A stretch of 32,614 nucleotides of DNA. Origin: Novosphingobium umbonatum. GTDB taxonomy: Bacteria > Pseudomonadota > Alphaproteobacteria > Sphingomonadales > Sphingomonadaceae. Location: NCBI RefSeq assembly GCF_004005905.1, contig NZ_SACO01000022.1, positions 1-32,614 of the forward strand, written 5' to 3'. The position numbers were made by a program, and so were the translations under genes. Positions 1 through 6,674 of this stretch are shown here, one piece after another (the first letter of the stretch is position 1; each line of letters starts with the position of its first letter). Below the pieces are notes generated by a model. That model was given only the letters and a program-made list of their open reading frames with translations. It searched no databases and had not been told where the DNA came from.

Positions 1-6
1 CCTCTG

Positions 7-31
7 TTGTGACGTTGTGAAAACGTCACAA
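7..31. repeat. 10-bp perfect inverted repeat at left edge
   Basis: TTGTGACGTT at 7-16 and AACGTCACAA at 22-31 are exact reverse complements around a 5-base spacer. No T-run follows, so an intrinsic terminator is unlikely; an operator or the tail of an upstream element is possible. What lies upstream is outside the window. Confidence 0.45.
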
Positions 32-59
32 TGGCACATTCGATGCCGTCGGGAGGGGG

Positions 60-127
60 CATCCACTCCATCAATTCTCAGTGAAAATTTACGCCCCTCC
101 CGGGTCAATTCTCAGCGCAACTCAACA
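60..127. mobile_element. Probable IS21-family terminal region (remnant or element end)
   Basis: The 11-mer TCAATTCTCAG occurs at 71-81 and again at 105-115, separated by a run that includes GTGAAAATTTACGCCCCTCC. The block closes with CAACTCAACA, ending in CA at 126-127. Short repeated motifs inside the ends and a CA-3' terminus are typical of IS21-family elements, and I recall very similar wording from IS21 ends in proteobacteria. No istA/istB gene is inside the window, so this may be the right end of an element lying upstream or a solo remnant. The family assignment is from memory, not from a search. Confidence 0.35.
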
Positions 128-200
128 TCGATGACGGACAGAGCGAGCAATGCGCGGTAACTTTCTGGCATTCACTCGTACCCACCCGGATGCAGGGAAG

Positions 201-236
201 TATCATTAATAAAAATGATGATTGTTATATAGTTCG
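201..236 (+). promoter_or_regulatory. LysR-type operator, copy 1 (before the transporter/deglycosidase operon)
   Basis: The block contains ATCAT at 202-206, eleven bases, then ATGAT at 218-222. This gives the T-N11-A geometry of LysR-type binding sites. It aligns without gaps to copies at 6569-6604 and 13400-13435; over the first 31 columns, 21 are identical in all three, including TGATGAT and the right flank GT-ATAT. The position suggests control of the operon starting at 491, with an unusually long leader of about 254 bases after the site. Binding by the LysR protein at 5567-6532 is inferred. Confidence 0.75.
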
Positions 237-490
237 GTTCGTTGATTGATGACTTCGTGGTCCGTAACTCTCTGCCTGCAATGGCGCAGAGAGGCGGCAT
301 GGGTGGCGCGCGACATCACCTCCACCTTTTCTGCGTGAGCAAAGGGAAGAGAGATGACGTTCAAGGCGCTTCGATGCCCATCGACGGATAGACCGATGGT
401 ACTTTCGGGTTTGATCCGGGGCATCCACTATTCCGTCGTAAACCTGCCACGCACCCCTGAGCTTTCGTCATCGCGCACGGTTGGATTGCA
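237..490 (+). other. Long untranslated leader with a hairpin
   Basis: This stretch separates operator copy 1 from the transporter start. It contains an 8-bp perfect hairpin: CTCTCTGC at 268-275, a 10-base loop, and GCAGAGAG at 286-293. No T-run follows. Open frames on the minus strand (about 206-428) show no recognisable family and no good ribosome site, so I see no gene here. The stretch could be a regulatory leader or residual DNA next to the IS21-like end. Confidence 0.4.
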
Positions 491-1876
491 ATGAGCGGCG
501 GCATGGCCATGGCGGCTTTACCCATCAGCCATAGCGAAGATACTGCCGCCGTGAGTGCGGCCCGCCTCTCAATGCGGGAAAAGCTCAGCTATGGCGCCGG
601 CGAGGTGGCCTCCAACCTTGCCTGGAACATGGTTACGGGTTTTCTCCTGCTCTATTACACCGATGTGGCGCTTCTGCCGGTGGCGGCGCTGGGCACATTG
701 ATGCTGGTGACACGGGTGGCCGATGCAGTGGTCGATCCGCTGGTCGGCCTGCTGGTTGACCGCACGCAGAGCCGGTTTGGCAAGGCGCGGCCCTATCTGC
801 TCTGGGGCGCGGTGCCTTTCGGGTTGCTCACGGTTGCCACTTTCGCGGTGCCGGGAGGCGGGGTCGGTTTTCGCCTGACCTATGCCTATGTGACCTTCAC
901 CCTGCTGGGCTTTGTCTATGCCCTGCTCTACGTGCCCTATGGCGCGATGCTGCCGATGCTCAGCCGCGATCCGGGCGAAAAGACCCAACTCGGCAGTTTC
1001 CGCGCGATGGGTTCCTCGCTGGCCTCGATCATCGCCTATGGTGCGGTGATGCCGCTGGTCGGGATGATTGGAGGACAGGATCGCCAGTTCGGTTTCCTTG
1101 TCACTGCCGCGATCATGGGCGCGGGCAGCGCGGCGCTCTATCTGTTGACCTTTGCCAACACGCGTGAACGCCTGTCGCGCCCGGCGCTGGGCGAGGGGCG
1201 CAAGGTGGGCGTCAGCCTGCGCCAGATGGTGGCCAATCCGATCTGGCGGATCACCATTGCTGCGGCCATCCTGATCTTCGTCAAGATCGGCGTGATGGTG
1301 TCGAGCTTCGTCTATCTGGCCAAGGATGTGCTGGGCAAGCCGGCGGTTATCTCCATCGCCTTGCCGCTGATGTCGGTGGCGATCATGAGCGGGGGCTTCA
1401 TCTCGCGCGCCTATCTGCTGCGTTTCGGCAAAAGGCGGGGCAATCTGTGCGCCATCGGCCTGTCGCTGGCGCTGTTCCTCACCCTGCCCTTTGCCGAAGG
1501 GAACCTGCCGCTGTTCACCGCGATTTTCGTCCTTTCGAACATCGTGGGCGGGATTCAGGCCACCACCACTTTCGTCATGGCCGCCGATGCCGTCGAATAT
1601 CAGGACCGGCATTTCGGTGACCGCGCCGAAGGGCTGCTCGCCTCGACCGTCAGCTTTGGCACCAAGCTGGGCATGGCGCTGGGCATTGCGGCGACGGCCT
1701 ATGTGCTGGGCTGGGCGGGCTATGCGCCCGGTCATGCCTCGGCGGGCACGAATGGCGCGCTGCGCTGGGTGTTTTACGGCGGTCAGGCCGCGCTGATGCT
1801 CGCGCTGATGATCGTCATGTCTTTCTATCGGTATGACAGCACCGTCGCGTCTGCCGCCTCCGTTGAAAAGGATTAA
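491..1876 (+). CDS. GPH-family MFS sugar/glycoside:cation symporter
   Basis: This 461-residue polytopic membrane protein has the hallmark of the glycoside-pentoside-hexuronide (GPH) symporters: after the second membrane segment comes DPLVGLLVDRTQSRFGKARP, matching the family pattern D-P-x-x-G-x-x-x-D-R-T-x-S-R-x-G-x-x-R-P. The length and the repeated hydrophobic segments fit 12 transmembrane helices in the inner membrane. It is the first gene of an operon; the stop is only 4 bases before the DUF6379 gene, so the cargo is probably the glycoside, or its 3-oxo form, processed by the following genes. The ATG at 491 has only a weak ribosome site (TTGGA). An in-frame ATG lies at 503. Family confidence is high; the substrate is inferred. 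Confidence 0.9.
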   Translation: MSGGMAMAALPISHSEDTAAVSAARLSMREKLSYGAGEVASNLAWNMVTGFLLLYYTDVALLPVAALGTLMLVTRVADAVVDPLVGLLVDRTQSRFGKARPYLLWGAVPFGLLTVATFAVPGGGVGFRLTYAYVTFTLLGFVYALLYVPYGAMLPMLSRDPGEKTQLGSFRAMGSSLASIIAYGAVMPLVGMIGGQDRQFGFLVTAAIMGAGSAALYLLTFANTRERLSRPALGEGRKVGVSLRQMVANPIWRITIAAAILIFVKIGVMVSSFVYLAKDVLGKPAVISIALPLMSVAIMSGGFISRAYLLRFGKRRGNLCAIGLSLALFLTLPFAEGNLPLFTAIFVLSNIVGGIQATTTFVMAADAVEYQDRHFGDRAEGLLASTVSFGTKLGMALGIAATAYVLGWAGYAPGHASAGTNGALRWVFYGGQAALMLALMIVMSFYRYDSTVASAASVEKD

Positions 1877-1880
1877 TCCC

Positions 1881-2258
1881 ATGATGGATCACCGCGTGGT
1901 GAGCGATGGCGGCCTGTTCGCCAGTGCCTCCGGCTTTGATGTTGATGTGCGCCTGCCCTGGTATCGCAGCCTGCCCCTGTCCGTGGTCGAGGTGGTCGAA
2001 GTCGCGCTCGACGGGCATGTCATCGCGCTCGAAAACGTGACCTTCGAACTCAATGGCGAAACGCTGCGCCCGGCCGAACTGCGCCCGCGCACCGATGACT
2101 ATTGGTATGTTCTGGACAGCGCCCTGCTGCATGTCGCTCACGCTCCGGTGGCGCAGGGCAGCACGCATGAGGTCTGCGTCACCATCGCCGTGCGCCCGCC
2201 CTATATTCAGGGCCTGAACCGCATCGTCAAAACCACCAAGACCCTGACAGCCCGGTAA
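1881..2258 (+). CDS. DUF6379 protein, C-glycoside deglycosidase beta-subunit-like
   Basis: A small 125-residue, beta-rich protein without signal peptide. It contains PPYIQGLNRIVKTTKTL near its C-terminus and an early LPWYRSLPLSVVE stretch, which I associate with DUF6379, the small subunit of heterodimeric C-glycoside deglycosidases (the CGD beta type, such as CarC and the puerarin enzymes). Those enzymes cleave the C-C bond between a 3-oxo-glucosyl group and an aromatic ring. The ATG at 1881 is chosen because AAGGA lies 8 bases upstream; a second ATG follows directly. The alpha-type partner begins 10 bases after the stop, which strongly supports a two-subunit enzyme. The same domain also occurs next to sugar isomerases of unknown role, so cleavage of another 3-oxo-glycoside bond remains possible. 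Confidence 0.75.
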   Translation: MMDHRVVSDGGLFASASGFDVDVRLPWYRSLPLSVVEVVEVALDGHVIALENVTFELNGETLRPAELRPRTDDYWYVLDSALLHVAHAPVAQGSTHEVCVTIAVRPPYIQGLNRIVKTTKTLTAR

Positions 2259-2268
2259 GGAGCGCGCG

Positions 2269-3276
2269 ATGACCACCACCAATGCCAAAGGCCTGAAACT
2301 TGGCACCACGCTCTACAGCCTGACCACGCAGTTCCATGCGCGCGAGTACAGTTTCGAGGAACTGGTCCGCAAAGTGGCCGCTGACGGGATCGGCCCCGGT
2401 CTGGAAGTCGTCGGTTTCCAGAGCATTCGCGGCTTTCCCAAGGTCAGCGACGAATTTGCCGAGCGTTTTGCCGCGCTGATCGAGGAAACCGGGCTAGTGC
2501 CCTCGTGCCTTGGCATCAATGCCGATCTGCGGATCGACCCGGACAGGCCGATGAGCGAGGATGAGAGCCTTGCCTATCATATCGGCCAGCTTGAAGCGGC
2601 GGCCAGGCTCGGCTTCCCGCTGGTGCGTTACCAATATCCCGCCGGGCCTGCGGTGATCGAGCGGCTTGCTCCCACCGCCGAAAAGCTGGGGGTCAAGCTG
2701 GGGCTGGAGGTTCACGCGCCCCATCATGCCAACCATCCCGACATTCTGGCCTATCGTGAGATGTATGAAAGGGTTGGCTCGCCCTATCTGGGCTTCATCC
2801 CCGATTTCGGAGCAACTGCCCGTGCCGTTCCCCCCAGTTTCTTTGAGGCTCAGGCTGACAATGGTGTGCCTGCCGATCTGATCGAATTAGCCAAGGACTA
2901 TTGGGCGCGCGCAGGTGAGCCCTATGAGCGGCGAGATGCTTATATCGCCGATGCGCGCGGGCGCGGTTTTGCCGACCGGCATATCATGGCGCTGGTCATC
3001 ATCTTTGGCCTGTTCAGCCGTGCGACGCCTGAAAGCTGGGCCGACATCATGCCGCAGGTCATCCATATCCACGGCAAATTCTTCGACTTTGACGACAATG
3101 GTCAGGAAATCGCGGTCGATTACGAGCGCATCCTGCCGGTCTTCGTCGCGGCGGGTTATGACGGTTTCATGTCCAGCGAATATGAAGGGCATATGTGGAA
3201 TGATGCTGACGGTTTTGACAAGATCCGCCGCCATCATGCGCTGTGCCGCGGCATCCTCGACCGGATCCAGCCGTGA
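2269..3276 (+). CDS. TIM-barrel sugar isomerase/epimerase-like protein, C-glycoside deglycosidase alpha-subunit-like
   Basis: A 335-residue cytoplasmic protein of the xylose-isomerase-like TIM-barrel superfamily. Candidate metal ligands sit on successive strands: E147 (GLEVHAP), D179 (FIPDFGA), H266 and/or H268 (VIHIHGKFF) and E304 (SSEYEGH). This is the Glu-Asp-His-Glu pattern of the superfamily and of the Mn-dependent catalytic subunit of C-glycoside deglycosidases. Length fits the known alpha subunits (about 340). AAGGAG lies 7 bases before the ATG. The adjacent DUF6379 gene and the downstream sugar-oxidising genes favour a deglycosidase over a plain epimerase: the sugar would be oxidised at C3, then the aglycone released by this pair. 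Whether the bond is C-C or C-O cannot be told from sequence alone. Confidence 0.75.
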   Translation: MTTTNAKGLKLGTTLYSLTTQFHAREYSFEELVRKVAADGIGPGLEVVGFQSIRGFPKVSDEFAERFAALIEETGLVPSCLGINADLRIDPDRPMSEDESLAYHIGQLEAAARLGFPLVRYQYPAGPAVIERLAPTAEKLGVKLGLEVHAPHHANHPDILAYREMYERVGSPYLGFIPDFGATARAVPPSFFEAQADNGVPADLIELAKDYWARAGEPYERRDAYIADARGRGFADRHIMALVIIFGLFSRATPESWADIMPQVIHIHGKFFDFDDNGQEIAVDYERILPVFVAAGYDGFMSSEYEGHMWNDADGFDKIRRHHALCRGILDRIQP

Positions 3277-3875
3277 GCAGCGCCATCCCTCGGCGCGACC
3301 TCTTGCGCTTCAGCGCCCTTGGCGGGGTGCTGCTGGCCGGGGGAGGCGTGGCCTATCGGCTGGTGGGGCGGCGCGATCCGGTGTCGCCCGCCTTTATCGC
3401 CCGCCTGTGCGACATGGTGCTGCCCGCCACGGATACGCCGGGGGCGGTGGGGGCCGGGGTTCCGGCCTTCCTGCCCATCGCCTTTCAGCATGGGCTGTTT
3501 GGCGGGAATGCCGATACGCTGGGCCTGCTGCGCGATGCTCTGGACCAATGGAGCGCGGGCGGCGATTTCAGCCATGCTGGCCCTGCCGAGCAATTGCAGA
3601 TCCTTTCCACGCTCGACCGCGAAACTTTCAGCCGCCCGCGGGCGCAGCGCTCGCAGACCTCGGCGGCGGCCGATGGTGCCGGGGCGGGGGCCATGGACGG
3701 CTTTGTCCTGTGGCGCGTGGTCAAGGATGCCATCGTCTCGTCCTATTACACCAGCCAGATCGGCGGTGAGCGCGAGCTTGGCTTCCAGCTGATCGCCGGG
3801 CCTGATTACCGCGCCGATGTCGCGGTGGGCGAAGTGCGATATTTGTCGAACTACTGGGTAGAGAATGTGTTCTGA
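3273..3875 (+). CDS. Gluconate 2-dehydrogenase subunit 3 family protein, LacC-like small subunit of a glycoside 3-dehydrogenase
   Basis: A 200-residue protein with a twin-arginine signal: PRRDLLRFSALGG followed by a hydrophobic stretch ending around residue 28. The body (CDMVLPATDTPGA, then a variable region and a YYTSQIG motif) fits the small subunit of membrane-associated GMC dehydrogenases (gluconate dehydrogenase subunit III; LacC of the Caulobacter lactose pathway). I choose the GTG at 3273, which overlaps the previous stop as GTGA and places the twin arginine at residues 6-7; an in-frame ATG at 3243 would lengthen the N-terminus ahead of the signal. It probably chaperones the flavoprotein subunit through the Tat system. 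The GMC gene overlaps it by one base. No cytochrome c subunit (LacB-like) is present nearby. Confidence 0.8.
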   Translation: MSSAIPRRDLLRFSALGGVLLAGGGVAYRLVGRRDPVSPAFIARLCDMVLPATDTPGAVGAGVPAFLPIAFQHGLFGGNADTLGLLRDALDQWSAGGDFSHAGPAEQLQILSTLDRETFSRPRAQRSQTSAAADGAGAGAMDGFVLWRVVKDAIVSSYYTSQIGGERELGFQLIAGPDYRADVAVGEVRYLSNYWVENVF

Positions 3876-5560
3876 TGGACAGCCAATTTGACGCAATCGT
3901 GGTGGGTTCGGGCATCACCGGGGGCTGGTCGGCCAAGGAATTGACGCAGCGCGGCCTCAAGGTGCTGATGATCGAGCGCGGGCCGCCCATCGAGCATCAG
4001 GTCGATTACAAGAACGAGATGAAGGCCCCGTGGGAGATGCCGTTCCACGGCTTTGGCGATGCCAATCTCTATAAACGGGAATATTTCATCCAGAGCCAGA
4101 AGACGATGTTCTTCAACGAATATAATCAGGACCACTGGGCCAATGATCTGGCCAATCCCTATCAGCAGGCGCAGGGGACGCGGTTCGACTGGTTTCGCGG
4201 CTATCAACTGGGCGGTAAATCGCTGATTTGGGGGCGGCAATGCTATCGATGGTCCGACATTGATTTTGGCGCAAACAAGGCCGATGGGAACGGCGTGGAC
4301 TGGCCGATCCGCTATGCTGATCTGGCGCCATGGTACGATCATGTCGAGAATTTCATTGGCGTTTCCGGTTCAGAGGAAGGGCTTGAGGTGCTGCCCGATG
4401 GCCGCTTCCTCCCGCCCATGGAATTGCGCGCGGCGGAAAAGCGGGTGAAGCAGGCCATTGAAAGCCACTATCCCGATCGCCGCATGATTATCGGTCGCTC
4501 GTCCAACATCACGCGGCAGGTGGGCGATCGTAGCCCTTGCCAATACCGCCTGCTGTGCAGTCGGGGCTGCAGCTTCGGCGCCTATTTCTCAACCCAGAGT
4601 TCGACCCTGCCCGCAGCGCGTGCCACAGGCCTGCTGACCGTGCTGACCGATACGGTGGTCGAGGCGGTAGAGCATGATCCGGTGACGGGCCTTGCCACCG
4701 GCGTGCGCACGGTGGGCACGAAGGATAAAAAACGCCAGCGCTTCACCGCCCGGCTGGTGGTGATGAATGCGGGAACGATCAACACCAATGCCATCCTGCT
4801 GCGATCGCAATCGGAACGCTTTCCCAATGGTCTTGCCAATTCGAGCGGGGTGCTGGGGCGCTATCTGATGGATCATGCTTCCTCCACGGCGGCGGTAGGG
4901 TTGGTGCATGGGGTCGATGATCGCAGCTATTTCGGCAATCGGCCCAATAACATCATCATCCCGCGCTTCCGCAATATTGGTGGGGACACTCAGGCCTTCC
5001 ATCGCGGCTATATGTTTCAGGGCGCGGCATCGCGTCGCGGCTGGAAACGTGGCGGCGATCAGGCGGGCCTCGGCGCGGAATTGAAGCAGGAACTGAAAGG
5101 GCCGGGCGAATGGACGATGTTTCTTGGCGCCTTTGCCGAATGCATGCCCAAGGCCGATAATCGCATTACCCTGCACAAATCGGCCATCGACACACAAGGC
5201 CTGGCGCAGGTGGAGATCGCCTTCACCTTTGGCGCCAATGAGCAAGCCGCCCTGCGCGATGCGGAGAGCGAGGCGCGCAAGATGCTGGAGGGTGCCGGTT
5301 GCACCGTCCTCATGTCCTCATCTCAGCCTGATCCGGGCGGCTCCTCGATCCATGAGATGGGCGGGGCGCGGATGGGCCATGATCCGGCGCAATCCGTGGT
5401 CAACCGCTTCAATCAGGCGCATGACGTGCCCAATCTGCTGATCACCGATGGCGCCTGCATGAGTTCGAGCGCATGTCAGAACCCTTCGCTCACCTATATG
5501 GCGTTGACGGCGCGTGCCTGCGATGCGGCGGTGTCGCGGATGAAGGAGCATAAGGCGTAA
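3875..5560 (+). CDS. GMC-family FAD oxidoreductase, glycoside 3-dehydrogenase-like large subunit
   Basis: A 561-residue flavoprotein. The dinucleotide-binding motif is at residues 11-16 (GSGITG). Next come GGKSLIWGRQCYRW, a Cys-containing segment CSRGCSFGAYFS, and the GMC C-terminal active site with H493 (SIHEMGGARMG) and N536 (CQNPSLTYMAL), the usual His-Asn pair. It belongs to the branch holding gluconate/fructose dehydrogenases, the LacA-type 3-ketoglycoside-forming enzymes and FAD-dependent C-glycoside 3-oxidases (CarA type). It has no signal of its own and starts as TGATG on the stop of the Tat-borne small subunit, so it probably rides with that subunit to the periplasm. Proposed role: oxidation of the glycosyl C3 hydroxyl, the chemical prerequisite for the deglycosidase. 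The electron acceptor is unknown. Confidence 0.85.
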   Translation: MDSQFDAIVVGSGITGGWSAKELTQRGLKVLMIERGPPIEHQVDYKNEMKAPWEMPFHGFGDANLYKREYFIQSQKTMFFNEYNQDHWANDLANPYQQAQGTRFDWFRGYQLGGKSLIWGRQCYRWSDIDFGANKADGNGVDWPIRYADLAPWYDHVENFIGVSGSEEGLEVLPDGRFLPPMELRAAEKRVKQAIESHYPDRRMIIGRSSNITRQVGDRSPCQYRLLCSRGCSFGAYFSTQSSTLPAARATGLLTVLTDTVVEAVEHDPVTGLATGVRTVGTKDKKRQRFTARLVVMNAGTINTNAILLRSQSERFPNGLANSSGVLGRYLMDHASSTAAVGLVHGVDDRSYFGNRPNNIIIPRFRNIGGDTQAFHRGYMFQGAASRRGWKRGGDQAGLGAELKQELKGPGEWTMFLGAFAECMPKADNRITLHKSAIDTQGLAQVEIAFTFGANEQAALRDAESEARKMLEGAGCTVLMSSSQPDPGGSSIHEMGGARMGHDPAQSVVNRFNQAHDVPNLLITDGACMSSSACQNPSLTYMALTARACDAAVSRMKEHKA

Positions 5561-5566
5561 GGCGCC

Positions 5567-6532
5567 CTATCCCCCGATCCGCGCCTTGATATCGGCATTG
5601 AGCATGGTCGTTGCATCAAGGATCTTGCGCTTGAGCCAAGCCATCGCCTGAAGCCCGTTGTTGCGCTTGTGCCAGACCAGATGCAGCGCCGCTTCCGGCA
5701 GGGCGATGGGCAGAGGCTGGAACGTGATCCAGTTCTGGCGAAAGCCATCGGCCACCAGCCGCATCGGCAGGACCGCCAGAAGATCGGATTCCCGCAGCAT
5801 GGTGGTGGCCACGAGGAACTGGTTGACCACCAGCTTGATCGGCCGACTCTTGCCCAGTTCCTGCAGCGCGGCATCGACCGGAGACACCGAAGAGGGCGAT
5901 CCCGAAAGATTGATATGCAACTGGGGCAGGCTGCATAATTCATCGATGCTCAGGGGGTGATCCAGCATGGGGTGGCCCTTGCGCGCGGCAATGACATAGC
6001 CCTCGGACCAGAGGGGGATCGCCTCCAGCACGGTCATCCTGGGCGGTTCGATGCTGATGGCGAAATCCACCTCGCCGCGCACCAGTCTTTCGGCGGTCAG
6101 TTCGGGATTGTGCGGGACGAAGGACAGGCTGACCCCCGGCGCGTCCTCGTGAATGCAGCGATAGAGATTAGGCGTCAGCAGCGCCGCCGAGAGATCGACC
6201 ATCGAGATGCGGAAATCGATCGTGCTGGTCGCCGGATCGAACAGGCCGGGCCGGACCGACCTTTGTAGCTGGGTCAGCGCGGCGTGGATTTCGGGCCACA
6301 GGACCAGCGCCCTTTGCGTCGGTTCGACGCCGCGCGCGGCCTTTACGAACAGCATGTCGTCGAACAGCGCGCGCAGGCGGTTGAGCGCATTGCTGACCGC
6401 CGATTGCGTCAGGCCAAGCCGGATCGAGGCGCGCGTCACATGCCGTTCGATCATCACCATATCGAACACCAGCAGCAGGTTGAGGTCGATCCGTGTGGTT
6501 TCGCTGGCCAGATCCGAACCGGCTTTGGGCAA
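5567..6532 (-). CDS. LysR-type transcriptional regulator (NahR/NodD-like)
   Basis: The N-terminal winged helix reads IDLNLLLVFDMVM, then a helix-turn-helix with LGLTQSAVSNALNRLR and the VKAARGVEPTQRA wing, matching the NahR/NodD/LinR branch of LysR regulators; the rest is a typical effector-binding domain. I prefer the TTG at 6532, because GGGAGA lies 6 bases upstream and the protein then begins about 14 residues before the HTH, as is usual. An upstream in-frame ATG at 6574 has no ribosome site and lies inside the operator. The gene is convergent with the GMC gene and divergent from the aromatic operon. It very probably binds the three operator copies, responding to an aromatic intermediate or the glycoside. 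Confidence 0.9.
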   Translation of the reverse strand: MPKAGSDLASETTRIDLNLLLVFDMVMIERHVTRASIRLGLTQSAVSNALNRLRALFDDMLFVKAARGVEPTQRALVLWPEIHAALTQLQRSVRPGLFDPATSTIDFRISMVDLSAALLTPNLYRCIHEDAPGVSLSFVPHNPELTAERLVRGEVDFAISIEPPRMTVLEAIPLWSEGYVIAARKGHPMLDHPLSIDELCSLPQLHINLSGSPSSVSPVDAALQELGKSRPIKLVVNQFLVATTMLRESDLLAVLPMRLVADGFRQNWITFQPLPIALPEAALHLVWHKRNNGLQAMAWLKRKILDATTMLNADIKARIGG

Positions 6533-6568
6533 GGGCTTTCTCCCGTTTTTCCGCGCGGCATGGCGGCA

Positions 6569-6604
6569 TGTCATTTATTGGAGTGATGATTGTAATATAC
6601 GTCA
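6569..6604. promoter_or_regulatory. LysR-type operator, copy 2 (lysR / monooxygenase divergent promoter)
   Basis: GTCAT at 6570-6574 and ATGAT at 6586-6590 are separated by 11 bases, followed by the conserved flank TGTAATATAC. The block aligns without gaps with copies 1 and 3. It sits between the start of the LysR gene and the monooxygenase gene, the classic place for a LysR protein to repress itself and activate the divergent operon. Confidence 0.8.
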
Positions 6605-6674
6605 CTGCGTTGTTCAATGACGTTTTGACACATAAACAGGCCCCCGAACTTGAATGAAGAGGGGAGTGGAAAGC

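Noticed and set aside
206..428. Overlapping minus-strand frames before the transporter
   Set aside because: No ribosome site, no family, and one end overlaps operator copy 1.
569..1882. Long minus-strand open frame (437 codons) opposite the transporter
   Set aside because: It is rich in His, Arg and Gln, with no recognisable motif, and lies fully opposite a clear GPH transporter; a high-GC shadow frame.
491..5560. A Gfo/Idh/MocA-type dehydrogenase as in the puerarin pathway
   Set aside because: No such gene is in the window; the only sugar-oxidising candidate is the GMC/LacC-like pair.
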